Of a DNA stretch of 64,000 nucleotides, positions 38,118-47,264 are shown piece by piece (the stretch's first letter is position 1; each line of letters opens with the position of its first letter). Below the pieces are notes generated by a model that saw only the letters and a list, made by a program, of their open reading frames with translations, had not been told where the DNA came from and did not search any database. Source of the DNA: Proteus alimentorum (GTDB taxonomy: Bacteria > Pseudomonadota > Gammaproteobacteria > Enterobacterales > Enterobacteriaceae); NCBI RefSeq assembly GCF_002607735.1, contig NZ_NBVR01000024.1, positions 124,001 through 188,000 of the forward strand. The letters run 5' to 3'. Both the position numbers and the translations under genes were made by a program.

Positions 38118-39677
38118 TTATTTTTCTTTACATGTCGATATTGTTTTATTTAATTTATTGGTTGTTGCCGTAATAAATTCAGTGGCGCGCCAAGAATCTC
38201 CTGTTTTTTCCAACCAAGGGGTTAATTCTTCTTTAATTAATTTCTCAATTAAAGGCATATTATCTTTGGCAATATTTTTCATTTGATATGGATCGTTTAC
38301 ATTATCATATAAAGTATATTTTAATGGCTGTCCATCTTGTCTATCTATAACCAAAGTATGAGTTTTGGTCCTTACGCCTCGTTTACCAAATGAAGGTTCA
38401 CCATAAGGAATAAAGAGATAAAGCTGAGAGTTTGCTGTATCGCCTTTGCCAGTGACTACTCTATCTGCAAGATCAGTACCTTCTACTGAATCAGGGATCC
38501 ATTCTGATAAACCAAGTAGCCCTAAGATAGTTGGGTAAATATCAGGTGCTGACATTAATGCATCATCAGTGCCTGGTTTAATTTTACCTGGTAAACGGAA
38601 CATCATAGGAACACGCATGGATTCTTCATAAGGATTATTTTTTGTTGCTTGTCCATTTGCCCCTAAGCAACTGCCATGATCAGAGAAGAAAACAACAAGA
38701 GTATTATCTGCAAGACCTTGTTTTTCTAATTCATCTACGATGCGACCAAATTGCTCATCAACACCATTGACCATTGCCATGTATTCTTTGAAATATTGAG
38801 GTCCATAGCCTTCTTGATATTCAGTATCCCACTGTACATTAGGGCGTGTATTTAGCTCTTTTGAAGTTTTACCTTGATAAGCATCGAGGTATTTTTTCGG
38901 AACTTGATCATAAGGTGAATGAGGAGGATTCATTGAAACCACTAATGCAAATGGTTTTGAATTATCTCTAAATTGATTGTTTTCATTTTTGAGGAACTTG
39001 ATTGCCATATCTGCTTCATGTTCAGGTCCCCATTGATCAATGTAAATTGGTTTATCACGAGGGGTATCGTTTGCCCAATACATTGGTTTTAAATGTAAAT
39101 CATAAGTGCCATAAGAATACCAAAAATCAAAACCATGGCGTCTATCTGGTGCTGCCCATTCATTCCAATAACGACCTTCCATTGGATTGTTGTAACTTTC
39201 AATAAACGGTTCGTAAGGTGCATCAAGGTGCCATTTACCGATATAGCCTGTGCTGTAATCGAGAGATTTTAAAACATCCGACCAACATTTTGCATAAGGC
39301 GATAAATCAATACCCACTTTGCCACCGTAGTCATGTGCATTTCCTGTAATACCGTTACGAACAGGGTATTGACCTGTCATAAACATGCCACGAAATGGAG
39401 AACAAAGAGGGTAGTTTGAAGCCATCTGCGTCATTACTTTGGCTTGCTTCGCAAATTTATTCAAATTAGGTGTAATTGAAGGATCTTCCCCCATAAACTG
39501 TAATGCATGAGCACGCATTTCATCTGGGAAAACAATTAATAGGTTAGGGGCATTATCTGGACGCGATCGCGTATTAGAAGTTGAGCTCCCTGAATTAGCA
39601 ATAACAGGGGTAGAAACAGTCATTGCTGCACCGCTGGCTGCGAGTCCTTTGATAAAAGTTCTGCGGGAAACAGTCAT
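38118..39677 (-). CDS. Type I sulfatase, Tat-exported, second chondroitin sulfatase
   Basis: The 519-residue enzyme starts with a twin-arginine signal (SRRTFIKG, residues 4-11). The formylglycine motif reads YPLCSPFRGMFMTG with Cys92, a CxPxR core where the usual Ser is Phe95. Metal residues lie in LIVFPDEMRAH (Asp52), and VVFFSDHGSCLG is the second metal site. It differs from the Sec-type sulfatase at 14074, so the pair may remove 4- and 6-sulfates respectively. Which does which is not readable. It leads the leftward porin-lyase block. Confidence 0.9.
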   Translation of the reverse strand: MTVSRRTFIKGLAASGAAMTVSTPVIANSGSSTSNTRSRPDNAPNLLIVFPDEMRAHALQFMGEDPSITPNLNKFAKQAKVMTQMASNYPLCSPFRGMFMTGQYPVRNGITGNAHDYGGKVGIDLSPYAKCWSDVLKSLDYSTGYIGKWHLDAPYEPFIESYNNPMEGRYWNEWAAPDRRHGFDFWYSYGTYDLHLKPMYWANDTPRDKPIYIDQWGPEHEADMAIKFLKNENNQFRDNSKPFALVVSMNPPHSPYDQVPKKYLDAYQGKTSKELNTRPNVQWDTEYQEGYGPQYFKEYMAMVNGVDEQFGRIVDELEKQGLADNTLVVFFSDHGSCLGANGQATKNNPYEESMRVPMMFRLPGKIKPGTDDALMSAPDIYPTILGLLGLSEWIPDSVEGTDLADRVVTGKGDTANSQLYLFIPYGEPSFGKRGVRTKTHTLVIDRQDGQPLKYTLYDNVNDPYQMKNIAKDNMPLIEKLIKEELTPWLEKTGDSWRATEFITATTNKLNKTISTCKEK

Positions 39678-40003
39678 TGCTTCCTCCTATTTTACGTTTA
39701 CTTTCGAATTGGTGTCTTTTATCTTATTTATACTTTTGTATAAGATCAAAAAGTAAGTTAACGAAAGATCAAGAATTGAAAGGGAGATCACATAATGGTG
39801 TCAAATTGTAAGCAATTTGACAGCTAAAATAGGAGTTGAAATATTGTTAAGAATAGACTAACTTTTTATTGTTTCATGTATCATATTGATTTATATGCTA
39901 ATTATTTATTTTGTGATGACGATAGCAAAAATACCTAAAAGACGCCATTTTCAGCCAAAAAGTTGGATAATAGAAAGTGTAAGTATTTTTCTTTCGTTTG
40001 TTT
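39678..40003. promoter_or_regulatory. Promoter region of the lyase block: GAAAG sites and a perfect inverted repeat
   Basis: CTTTCG (39711-39716), CGAAAG (39762-39767) and TGAAAG (39777-39782) repeat the motif found before kbaY, anSME and agaR. Upstream, TGTCAAATTG (39799-39808) and CAATTTGACA (39813-39822) form a perfect 10-base inverted repeat around TAAG, with no T-run, so it looks like an operator. The rest to the GNAT stop shows nothing clear. Confidence 0.55.
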
Positions 40004-40495
40004 TCATTGTCCTTTAATGATCCACCAAGATGTACCTTGAAACTCAAAATTTTTAACAATCTCCATACCTAATTTTTGATGTGCTTTTAGTGACCTAATA
40101 TTTTCGCTATTAACAAATGCGATAGGATGCCCGCCATGTAAAGAACAGATATGTTGGTAGAGATCTTTTAAGAGTGATTTTCCTCGGTGCGATTTATCAA
40201 TACAAACAGGGCCGTAAAACCAATTGTTTTGTGTTATTTCTGGAAAATGTTGGTGAATAGCTTGAGCAATTGGCGGGATCGAAAAAGAGGTAACAGGAAA
40301 GCTAAAAACAATAGCAACAATATTTTCTTGGTAAAGTGCAACAATGGCGTTAGTGCTGTTTTGATACATCGTTTCAACTTTATTTAGAGGGTATTCACCA
40401 TATAATCCACCTTGTTGAGATTCGGAATTTGCCTGTAATAGTAGCGCTACTGCATTAATATCTTTAGCAGTCATTTTTTGAAATATATAATTCAT
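40004..40495 (-). CDS. GNAT family N-acetyltransferase
   Basis: The 163-residue protein fits the GNAT fold: YIFQKMTAKDINAVALLLQA at the start, a central strand YQENIVAIVFSF, and the acetyl-CoA loop region VCIDKSHRGKSLLKDLYQHI, followed by FVNSENIRSLKAHQKLGMEI. The substrate is unknown. It stands alone and runs toward the lyase block's promoter region. Confidence 0.82.
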   Translation of the reverse strand: MNYIFQKMTAKDINAVALLLQANSESQQGGLYGEYPLNKVETMYQNSTNAIVALYQENIVAIVFSFPVTSFSIPPIAQAIHQHFPEITQNNWFYGPVCIDKSHRGKSLLKDLYQHICSLHGGHPIAFVNSENIRSLKAHQKLGMEIVKNFEFQGTSWWIIKGQ

Positions 40496-40608
40496 TTTTT
40501 ATTCCTTTTGACTCTAGCTTATAATCCTAGTATATAAAAAATAATGTATATTACAAAAATATGTTATAAATACTAAAGTTAAATTTATCAATTAAATTTT
40601 TTTTATAA

Positions 40609-40642
40609 AAAGCAGTAATATTACTTAAATTATTACTGCTTT
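40609..40642 (-). terminator. Terminator of the YadA-like gene
   Basis: AAAGCAGTAATA and TATTACTGCTTT pair over 12 bases around a 10-base loop. On the minus strand TTTTTATAAAA follows. It is 50 bases past the gene's stop. Confidence 0.8.
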
Positions 40643-40691
40643 GGTTATAAAAATTATTTTTTAATAATCTGATTCTAGAAAAGAAAATTGT

Positions 40692-41441
40692 TTACCAACC
40701 ATAAGCTAATCCACCGCCAATAATAACTTCTTTTTCACTATTAATGGATGAGTTTAATCGAAATGCAATATCGTTATTTGGTTTATATTGCACGCCTCCA
40801 GCAAATGCTGTGCCTGTTCGATAATTACTAATACCAATTCCGCCACTTAAGGTGTGATGAGTAAGATAAGGAATGCTCGTCATTGCAACTGATGAAGCAA
40901 TGCCGGCAAATACTTTTTTTTCTAACGCGATAATTTCTTTGTCTAAATTAGCAATTGAATCTGTGATTTCAGCCTGTCTTTTTTTGTAATACTTATCAAA
41001 ATCATTAACATGGGTTTTGATATTACTAATATCTGCGCTGACCGTTCTCTTTAGCTGATTAATAGTATTATTTGTTGCTATTCTATTTTTATCCACCAGT
41101 TTTTTGGCTTGAGCAAAGTTAACGGCATCAGTATTATTTTTTCCTTCACTAATATTAATTAATCGAGAAGTATGTTGATTTTCAAAATTACCAAATGATA
41201 CCGTATTTTCTTCCGTTGCTAACGAATTAGTACCAATAGCAACTGAGTGTGTGTTTTTAGCTTGGCTATTTGTTCCTATTGCGATTGAACCATTACCAGA
41301 GGCATTACTTTGGTCGCCTAATGAAATACTAGGAATATTTATGATTATTGGATCTTCTCTATTTTCTTTTATTGAATTTACGTTTGAATAGGAGAAATTT
41401 GGAAATAAGAAAACAATTAAAAATAATTTTTTAAATAACAT
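40692..41441 (-). CDS. Small YadA-like trimeric autotransporter
   Basis: The 249-residue protein has a signal peptide (to about residue 19). Two head repeats follow (GSIAIGTNSQAKNTHSVAIG; NSLATEENTVSFG), then a neck (INISEGKNNTDAVNFAQAKK), a coiled-coil stalk (about 115-175), and a C-terminal anchor with strands ending GGGLAYGW. Trimeric adhesins of this class bind host matrix or each other. It is far shorter than most, with a minimal head, so it may act mainly in autoaggregation (inference). Confidence 0.85.
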   Translation of the reverse strand: MLFKKLFLIVFLFPNFSYSNVNSIKENREDPIIINIPSISLGDQSNASGNGSIAIGTNSQAKNTHSVAIGTNSLATEENTVSFGNFENQHTSRLINISEGKNNTDAVNFAQAKKLVDKNRIATNNTINQLKRTVSADISNIKTHVNDFDKYYKKRQAEITDSIANLDKEIIALEKKVFAGIASSVAMTSIPYLTHHTLSGGIGISNYRTGTAFAGGVQYKPNNDIAFRLNSSINSEKEVIIGGGLAYGW

Positions 41442-41628
41442 TTAATTTAATCCTTTAATGATCTTTGGTGGTATAAATTAATGCTAAATGATTGCTTTTC
41501 TCATCACAAATAAAACATTCTGTATTTATTCTTAAAAATAGTTTTAAATAAAATACTAAGCTATTTAATATATGGTTAATGGTTATATTTCATTAAATAT
41601 TATTTTTAAAAATATTTATTTTATAAAA

Positions 41629-41652
41629 ACTGCATCTTAATTAAGATGCAGT
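41629..41652 (-). terminator. Terminator of the RpiR-family gene
   Basis: AACTGCATCTT and AAGATGCAGTT pair perfectly around AATT. On the minus strand TTTATAAAATAAA follows. It lies 16 bases past the regulator's stop. Confidence 0.8.
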
Positions 41653-41667
41653 TCAGGATGAAAAATA

Positions 41668-42495
41668 TTAATGTTTTTTTCTAAAAGCAAAAGCGACAGA
41701 AATTGCTTGTAGCAAACACATTGTTGAAGTTTGAGAACGAAAGGTTTTTATTTGAGCTTCTTTAACCGTTAAACAAACATCGCTTAAACTTGCTAATGGG
41801 CTAATTGGACTATCAGTAACAATAATTTGTTTGGCTTCTTTGTAAGTCGCCATTTCACACATTTTTTGCATTTCATCTGAATATGGATGGAAGTGAATAC
41901 CAAAGAGCACATCACGATGTGTAATATTTCTTAATTGCTCTTTGTACATCCCACCTAGGTTGTTGACAAAAACAACCTCACAAGGGATATGCGAGAGAGC
42001 ATGAAAAAAATAACTTGCAGCACTGAATGAGTGATGAAAGCCACAAATATAAATTGTGTCAGCGTTTTCGAGCAATTGTAATGTTTTATTTAACATTTCT
42101 CTGTGAGTCTGATTTGCCAATTGTTGCAATGAATGGCTATTTGCTTGTGCAAATTCTTGCAAAATATAGGCTGGCTCATTCAGATTAGGAGGCTCCTCTT
42201 TATATTTTTGTTTATAAGTTAAATTTTCATTTTCATTTGCCATTTCATTCATCAAGTGATTTTGAAATAATTGTTTCATTTCATTAAAGCCATTGAAATG
42301 AAATGCGTTGGCAAAACGAATTAATGTCGATGGAGGAACATTTGCTTTATCTGCAAGGATCGCAATTGTATCAAATGCCACACTGTTTTTATTATCAAGT
42401 AGATAATGTGCAACCTGCTGTAGCCTTTTACTTAATCCATTATAGCGGGAGCGAACTTGTTCCTGTAGTTCATTCAGATTTGTTGCAGTAGACAT
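41668..42495 (-). CDS. MurR/RpiR family transcriptional regulator
   Basis: The 275-residue protein has an N-terminal HTH_6 domain (residues 1-80, AHYLLDNKNSVAFDTIAILA, then NVPPSTLIRFANAFHFNGFN) and a C-terminal SIS sugar-phosphate domain (about 125-250; DTIYICGFHHSFSAASYFFH; IIVTDSPISPLASL). Members respond to phosphosugars. The neighbours give no clear target, and it is not close to the chondroitin operon promoters. Confidence 0.88.
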   Translation of the reverse strand: MSTATNLNELQEQVRSRYNGLSKRLQQVAHYLLDNKNSVAFDTIAILADKANVPPSTLIRFANAFHFNGFNEMKQLFQNHLMNEMANENENLTYKQKYKEEPPNLNEPAYILQEFAQANSHSLQQLANQTHREMLNKTLQLLENADTIYICGFHHSFSAASYFFHALSHIPCEVVFVNNLGGMYKEQLRNITHRDVLFGIHFHPYSDEMQKMCEMATYKEAKQIIVTDSPISPLASLSDVCLTVKEAQIKTFRSQTSTMCLLQAISVAFAFRKKH

Positions 42496-42989
42496 AGTGC
42501 CCTCAATAAAAATACTATTGTAATTGTAGTGTTTTTTGCGTGGTATTTGAATGTTTTTAGCTAATAGTAATTAAAATGAAATATAGAGTTAATTCCAAAT
42601 AAATTAATGACCTAAAGGTAATTATTTGATGTTTAAAACTCTATTTTATTTATTCTTTATTAATTTTATTATAACCTTTCGGAATTAATTTTCTCTATTT
42701 GAAATTAAATGAAATTATTATTTCATTTAACTAAAGTGATATTAATAATGATATTGGTTTTATTTGAGTGATTTTGTTTTATTTGACATTGCTTGTTTTA
42801 TATTGTTAAAAATTTGACTTATATAGCTATTTTTTTTTGATAATATCATCTCTATTTAAAATGTGAAGTGTTTTAATATCTTTGTGCGCAATGATTGATA
42901 TTTATAATACAACACTTGTTTTATTTGTTAATGATAGTAATTTATCACTATCTTAATTAAAATTTATTTTTATTGGTTGAAATTTTTAT
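42496..42989. other. Gene-free, strongly AT-rich region
   Basis: About 490 bases with long A/T runs and no coding frame. It contains the RpiR promoter and perhaps that of the small gene at 42990. No clear motif was identified. Confidence 0.5.
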
Positions 42990-43190
42990 ATGCAAAACGA
43001 TCACTCGTGGATTAATTTATTAATGCACTATTGTCATGATCATTACTCAGAAATGATGCCGGTGATATTTTTTGTTTGTATTGTTGGTATTATTTTTGGT
43101 GTTGTACGCGAAATGCGCTGGTTATCCGGTTTTTTTACGCTTCCTCTCATTATTATTGTATTTTGTTTAATAAGTTCTAATTTAGGATAA
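42990..43190 (+). CDS. Possible small membrane protein
   Basis: The 66-residue frame predicts two hydrophobic helices (MMPVIFFVCIVGIIFGVV; FFTLPLIIIVFCLISS) with a short basic loop REMRW between them. The hydrophobic pattern and the Trp/His-rich start look like a real small membrane protein, but the ribosome site is poor (no purine-rich run before the ATG). I do not recognise it. Confidence 0.45.
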   Translation: MQNDHSWINLLMHYCHDHYSEMMPVIFFVCIVGIIFGVVREMRWLSGFFTLPLIIIVFCLISSNLG

Positions 43191-43505
43191 GTTGACAATA
43201 CAATTGTTTTTATAGTTAGATAATTGTTGTATTAGTTTTCTTCTTATTTTTATCTCTATATCTATTCTTTTTATTATGTACATAAACACCAGCCAATACA
43301 CCTATCTTCTTTTGAAAAAAAAGCTGATCCAACAATGTCATTGATTAGATAATCAACAAGGTGACTAATAAGAGCTCATTACTTATTGATTATTATTGAT
43401 AATGATAAGCAAATTATTTGTTGAATTATGGGCTAACAATTTATTCTCGATCTACTAAACTAGATAACATTATTTTAATGAATTAGTAACTATTGGATTT
43501 TTATT
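43191..43505. other. Gene-free region before cytochrome b561
   Basis: About 315 AT-rich bases without a coding frame. They presumably carry the promoter of the cytochrome b561-YceI operon. No boxes are assigned. Confidence 0.45.
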
Positions 43506-44060
43506 ATGCAATGGAGAAATAATGCGTCTCGCTATGGACATTTGTCACTCCTTTTACACTGGGGATCGGCGCTTACTGTCTATGGTATGTTTGCTTTAGG
43601 GTTGTGGATGGTAACGCTAGGGTATTATGATAGTTGGTATCATTCGGCACCTGAAATACACAAGAGTATTGGTATTCTTTTATTTATTATTTTGATCGTG
43701 CGTGTGATATGGCGTTGGATCTCTCCACCGCCTAAAGCGTTATCAAGTTACAGTAAATTGACACGTATTAGTGCTCATATTGCACATATGCTTTTATATT
43801 TAATCTTATTTTCTATTCTGATTAGTGGTTATTTAATTTCAACCGCTGATGGACAAGCAATATCTGTATTTGATTGGTTTTCTGTGCCTGCCATTTTTAC
43901 AGGGGAAGCCGAACAAGCGGATTTAGCCGGTGATATTCATCTTTATTTAGCTTGGGCGGTGGTTTTATTATCGCTATTACATGCTGCTGGTGCTTTAAAA
44001 CATCACTTTATTGATAAAGATGTCACGTTAAAACGCATGCTAGGAATGCGGACTAAATAA
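43506..44060 (+). CDS. Cytochrome b561 (YceJ-like)
   Basis: The 184-residue inner-membrane protein has four hydrophobic helices with haem-ligand-type histidines (HLSLLLHWGSALTVYGMFAL, PEIHKSIGIL, AHIAHMLLYLI, LLHAAGALKHHF). It moves electrons from quinol to periplasmic partners. It pairs with yceI 32 bases downstream, as in E. coli yceJ-yceI. Confidence 0.9.
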   Translation: MQWRNNASRYGHLSLLLHWGSALTVYGMFALGLWMVTLGYYDSWYHSAPEIHKSIGILLFIILIVRVIWRWISPPPKALSSYSKLTRISAHIAHMLLYLILFSILISGYLISTADGQAISVFDWFSVPAIFTGEAEQADLAGDIHLYLAWAVVLLSLLHAAGALKHHFIDKDVTLKRMLGMRTK

Positions 44061-44092
44061 TTAAACTTATAAAATGAATTATGGAGATAACA

Positions 44093-44671
44093 ATGTTTAA
44101 GAAAGCTTTATTCGGTTTAACCGCAGGTGCGTTGTTATTTAATGCAAGTACTGCTTTAGCAGCAGATTATGCTATTGATAAACAAGGCCAACACGCATTT
44201 GTACAGTTTCGTATCCAACATTTAGGCTATAGCTGGTTATACGGTACTTTTAAAGATTTCGATGGTACATTTAGTTACGATAAAGAAGATCCATCAAAAG
44301 ATAAAGTTGATGTTGTGATTAAAACGGGAAGCTTAGACACTAATCACGCAGAGCGTGATAAGCACTTACGTAGCGCTGATTTCTTTAATGCAAGCAAATA
44401 TCCTGAAGCTCGATTTGTCTCAACCCAAGTTATTCGTGATGGCGAAAACTATGTAGTTACAGGTGATTTAACATTAAATGGCGTGACTAAGCCAGTTTCA
44501 TTAAATGCAAAATTAATTGGCGAAGGTACCGATCCTTGGAAAGGTTACCGGGCTGGTTTTGAAGCAACTGGTAAAGTGAATCTGAAAGCGTTTAATTTTA
44601 AATCAGACTTAGGACCAAAATCACAAGAAGCAGAGCTGATTATCTCTGTTGAAGGTGTAAAAAAGGCGTAA
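44093..44671 (+). CDS. yceI: YceI family periplasmic protein
   Basis: The 192-residue protein has a signal peptide (cut after NASTALA) and a lipocalin-like YceI barrel ([59 protein letters not shown]) that binds isoprenoid quinones. I start at the ATG at 44093 since GGAG (44083-44086) fits it. An ATG 12 bases earlier overlaps that site. Confidence 0.92.
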   Translation: MFKKALFGLTAGALLFNASTALAADYAIDKQGQHAFVQFRIQHLGYSWLYGTFKDFDGTFSYDKEDPSKDKVDVVIKTGSLDTNHAERDKHLRSADFFNASKYPEARFVSTQVIRDGENYVVTGDLTLNGVTKPVSLNAKLIGEGTDPWKGYRAGFEATGKVNLKAFNFKSDLGPKSQEAELIISVEGVKKA

Positions 44672-44724
44672 TTAAATGTGCTTTCTGTAGAGCAATAAAG
44701 CCTCTTATTACCTAGATGATTTAT

Positions 44725-44754
44725 AAACCGATACTTTAAGGTATCGGTTTTTTT
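44725..44754 (+). terminator. Terminator of yceI
   Basis: AAACCGATAC and GTATCGGTTT pair perfectly over 10 bases around TTTAAG and run into TTTT. Confidence 0.88.
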
Positions 44755-44909
44755 ATGCACAATTATGATGAATGACCTTATACTTAATTAATAATTCTTA
44801 TTTTTTAATAGGATTAATATTTACTTTGAGGCTTTATCGATTTTAAGTAAGCGCAAAGAGCGGTTATAACAAAGAAGCCATCCACTTATTTAACAGGAAA
44901 GAGTTAATA

Positions 44910-45992
44910 ATGAAAAAATTACGTCATACTTTTTTGAGGACTCTACTTATATCTAGTTTTTTCACAATAGGTATTACGGATGTTGATGCATGTACTCGGC
45001 TTGTTTATTTAGGTGACAATAACCAAATTATTACGGCTCGTTCAATGGACTGGAAATATGACATAGGAACGAATTTATGGATATTTCCACAAGGGATGCA
45101 ACGCTCAGGAGAAGCCGGTGATAACTCGATAAAATGGACATCTAAATATGGAAGTGTGATTGCATCTGGTTATGATATTTCTACGACAGATGGTATGAAT
45201 GAAAAAGGTTTAGTAGCTAATTTATTGTGGTTGGCGGAATCGGATTATCCTGCATATACCAAAGAAAAACCGGCTATTTCAATTTCTGCATGGGCGCAGT
45301 ATGTGTTAGATAATTTTGCTTCAGTTGAAGAAGCTGTGAATGCATTAGACAGTGAGCCTTTTATTGTATTGACGGATAAAGTTCCTGGACAAGATAGAAT
45401 GGCAACACTACATCTTTCGCTTTCAGATGCAACGGGAGATAGCGCCATCATTGAATATATAAATGGTAAACAAGTGATTCATCACAGCAAAGAGTATCAA
45501 GTGATGACGAATTCTCCTATTTTTTCAGAACAATTAGCGTTGAATAGTTATTGGCAACAAATCGGTGGAACCGTAATGTTACCAGGGACTAATCGTGCTT
45601 CAGATCGTTTTGCCAGAGCTTCTTTTTATGTGAATGCCATTCCTAAAGCTCAATCGAGTAAAAAATCGCTCGCTAGCGTATTTGGTGTGATCAGAAATGT
45701 ATCTGTACCTTATGGATTAAGTACGGTTGAATCACCAGAAATTTCATCCACACGCTGGAGAACCGTGGCTGATCATAAAAAACAATTATATTTTTTCGAA
45801 TCAGCATTATCGCCGAATACTTTTTGGGTTAATTTAAAGGAAATTGATTTTTCAAAAGAGAGTGGGAAAGTGATGACATTACCATTAGGTGAGGAGCAGT
45901 CGATAATCTATTCAGCTAATGCGACAAGTCATTTTAAACCTGCAGAGCCTTTTAAATTTCAAGGATTAGATCATATTCCTTTAAATAACTAG
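44910..45992 (+). CDS. Penicillin V acylase / choloylglycine hydrolase family protein
   Basis: This 360-residue Ntn hydrolase is exported. The signal peptide ends at DVDA, so Cys28 in DACTRLVYLG becomes the N-terminal nucleophile. Other family residues lie in ARSMDWK (Arg and Asp), YDISTTDGMNEKGLVANLLW and TNSPIF. Relatives hydrolyse penicillin V, bile salts or acyl-homoserine lactones. Gram-negative members often favour long acyl-homoserine lactones. The substrate here is unknown. The K+ channel gene follows by 22 bases. Confidence 0.9.
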   Translation: MKKLRHTFLRTLLISSFFTIGITDVDACTRLVYLGDNNQIITARSMDWKYDIGTNLWIFPQGMQRSGEAGDNSIKWTSKYGSVIASGYDISTTDGMNEKGLVANLLWLAESDYPAYTKEKPAISISAWAQYVLDNFASVEEAVNALDSEPFIVLTDKVPGQDRMATLHLSLSDATGDSAIIEYINGKQVIHHSKEYQVMTNSPIFSEQLALNSYWQQIGGTVMLPGTNRASDRFARASFYVNAIPKAQSSKKSLASVFGVIRNVSVPYGLSTVESPEISSTRWRTVADHKKQLYFFESALSPNTFWVNLKEIDFSKESGKVMTLPLGEEQSIIYSANATSHFKPAEPFKFQGLDHIPLNN

Positions 45993-46014
45993 CTGGGTAT
46001 TCACAATATCTAAT

Positions 46015-47187
46015 ATGAAATTATCTGTAATACTAAATGTGATAGAGACATCTAAAGTGACAAGAAAAATGATGTCTTTATTACTTATCTTAAATGGTAT
46101 TTTTATCATTTACTCTATTTTGCTGTCTCGTGGTATTTATCTGGATTGGGAAATCCATGGTTTTTCAGCATGGCTTAAATCCTTAGGTGTATTAAAACTT
46201 CTCGATATACCAAAGGTAATGTTAGGTTGTGCATTAATTTTACTTTCAATATTTATGTATCTTGGCGCCAGAATTGCGTGGTGTGTTTCTTTGATTTTAT
46301 TAGCCACCATTGTTTTTCTTGATGTTGCTGTTTATCAACAAATGGACTTTCAATCCTATTTTTCTTTTACTTTATTGATTGGATTGTTAATAAGTTGGCG
46401 TGCATTTCCACATCATAGTTTAACTAGTGCTGGCTTTGTGGCTTTTATCTGTATCCTTTCTTTACTGTTATTCTCAATGCTAGGAAGTCTTTATATTGGT
46501 GATGAATTTAAGCCACATATTACAACGTTGATGGATGCGTTTTATTTTTCTATTGTCTGTATGACGACACTCGGATTTGGCGATATTGTGCCAATTAGCA
46601 CGAATGCGCGTATTTTTACTCTCACTGTTGTTATCTTGGGAATAACTGTTTTTACTACTTCCATTGTGTATGTCATGGGATTTCTTGCGCGCGGCACTCG
46701 CGATATTGTTAAGAAAAGGATCGCTAAAATGCATAATCATTTTATTATTATTGGTTCATCGGTATTAGCTTCTCAATTGGAAAAAGGGTTAAGAGAACAA
46801 GGGAAACCCGTTATTGCGATTTGTACCGATAAAAGTAAAGCTTCTTATGACGCACAAGTCAATATTATTGAAGGTGATCCAACGAATCTTAAAACATTGC
46901 TATCAGCTAATATTGCGAAAGCGAGTTGGGTTGTTACTTTATCTGAAAGTGACGCAGAAAATACCTTTATTTTACTGACAATCCAAGAATGTTCTAATGT
47001 TGATGCCAAATTGATCACTATTATTAATCAAGATGAAAATAGAGATAAAATCAGCAGGTTACGCCCAGACATGTTGTTTTCTTTAGCATCATTAGGTAAA
47101 GAAATTATGATGAAAGTTTTGTGTGGCGAATCTATTTCTTCATCTGATGTGACTAATTTGCTTTTAAACAAATATTTAAAATCATAA
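46015..47187 (+). CDS. Ion channel with RCK domain (Kch-like potassium channel)
   Basis: The 390-residue protein has about six hydrophobic segments to residue 225. The pore loop MTTLGFGDIVP carries a selectivity filter TLGFGD (185-190), a variant of TVGYGD. A cytoplasmic RCK/TrkA-N domain follows from about 240 (HFIIIGSSVLASQLEKGLRE; NIIEGDPTNLKTLL). Topology resembles E. coli Kch. The Tyr-to-Phe change in the filter is seen in several bacterial K+ channels. Ligand is unknown. Confidence 0.88.
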   Translation: MKLSVILNVIETSKVTRKMMSLLLILNGIFIIYSILLSRGIYLDWEIHGFSAWLKSLGVLKLLDIPKVMLGCALILLSIFMYLGARIAWCVSLILLATIVFLDVAVYQQMDFQSYFSFTLLIGLLISWRAFPHHSLTSAGFVAFICILSLLLFSMLGSLYIGDEFKPHITTLMDAFYFSIVCMTTLGFGDIVPISTNARIFTLTVVILGITVFTTSIVYVMGFLARGTRDIVKKRIAKMHNHFIIIGSSVLASQLEKGLREQGKPVIAICTDKSKASYDAQVNIIEGDPTNLKTLLSANIAKASWVVTLSESDAENTFILLTIQECSNVDAKLITIINQDENRDKISRLRPDMLFSLASLGKEIMMKVLCGESISSSDVTNLLLNKYLKS

Positions 47188-47227
47188 TTTTGATAAAACT
47201 TTCTTTACGAAAGATAATGATTACCAT

Positions 47228-47250
47228 AAGATGTATTTAAAATGCATCTT
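47228..47250 (+). promoter_or_regulatory. NsrR operator before tehB
   Basis: AAGATGTATTT and AAAATGCATCTT form a 23-base near-palindrome that differs at one position from the enterobacterial NsrR consensus as I recall it. It ends 14 bases before the tehB ATG. tehB is a known NsrR target in some enterobacteria, so nitric oxide should relieve repression. Confidence 0.75.
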
Positions 47251-47264
47251 ATTGAGGTTGAATT

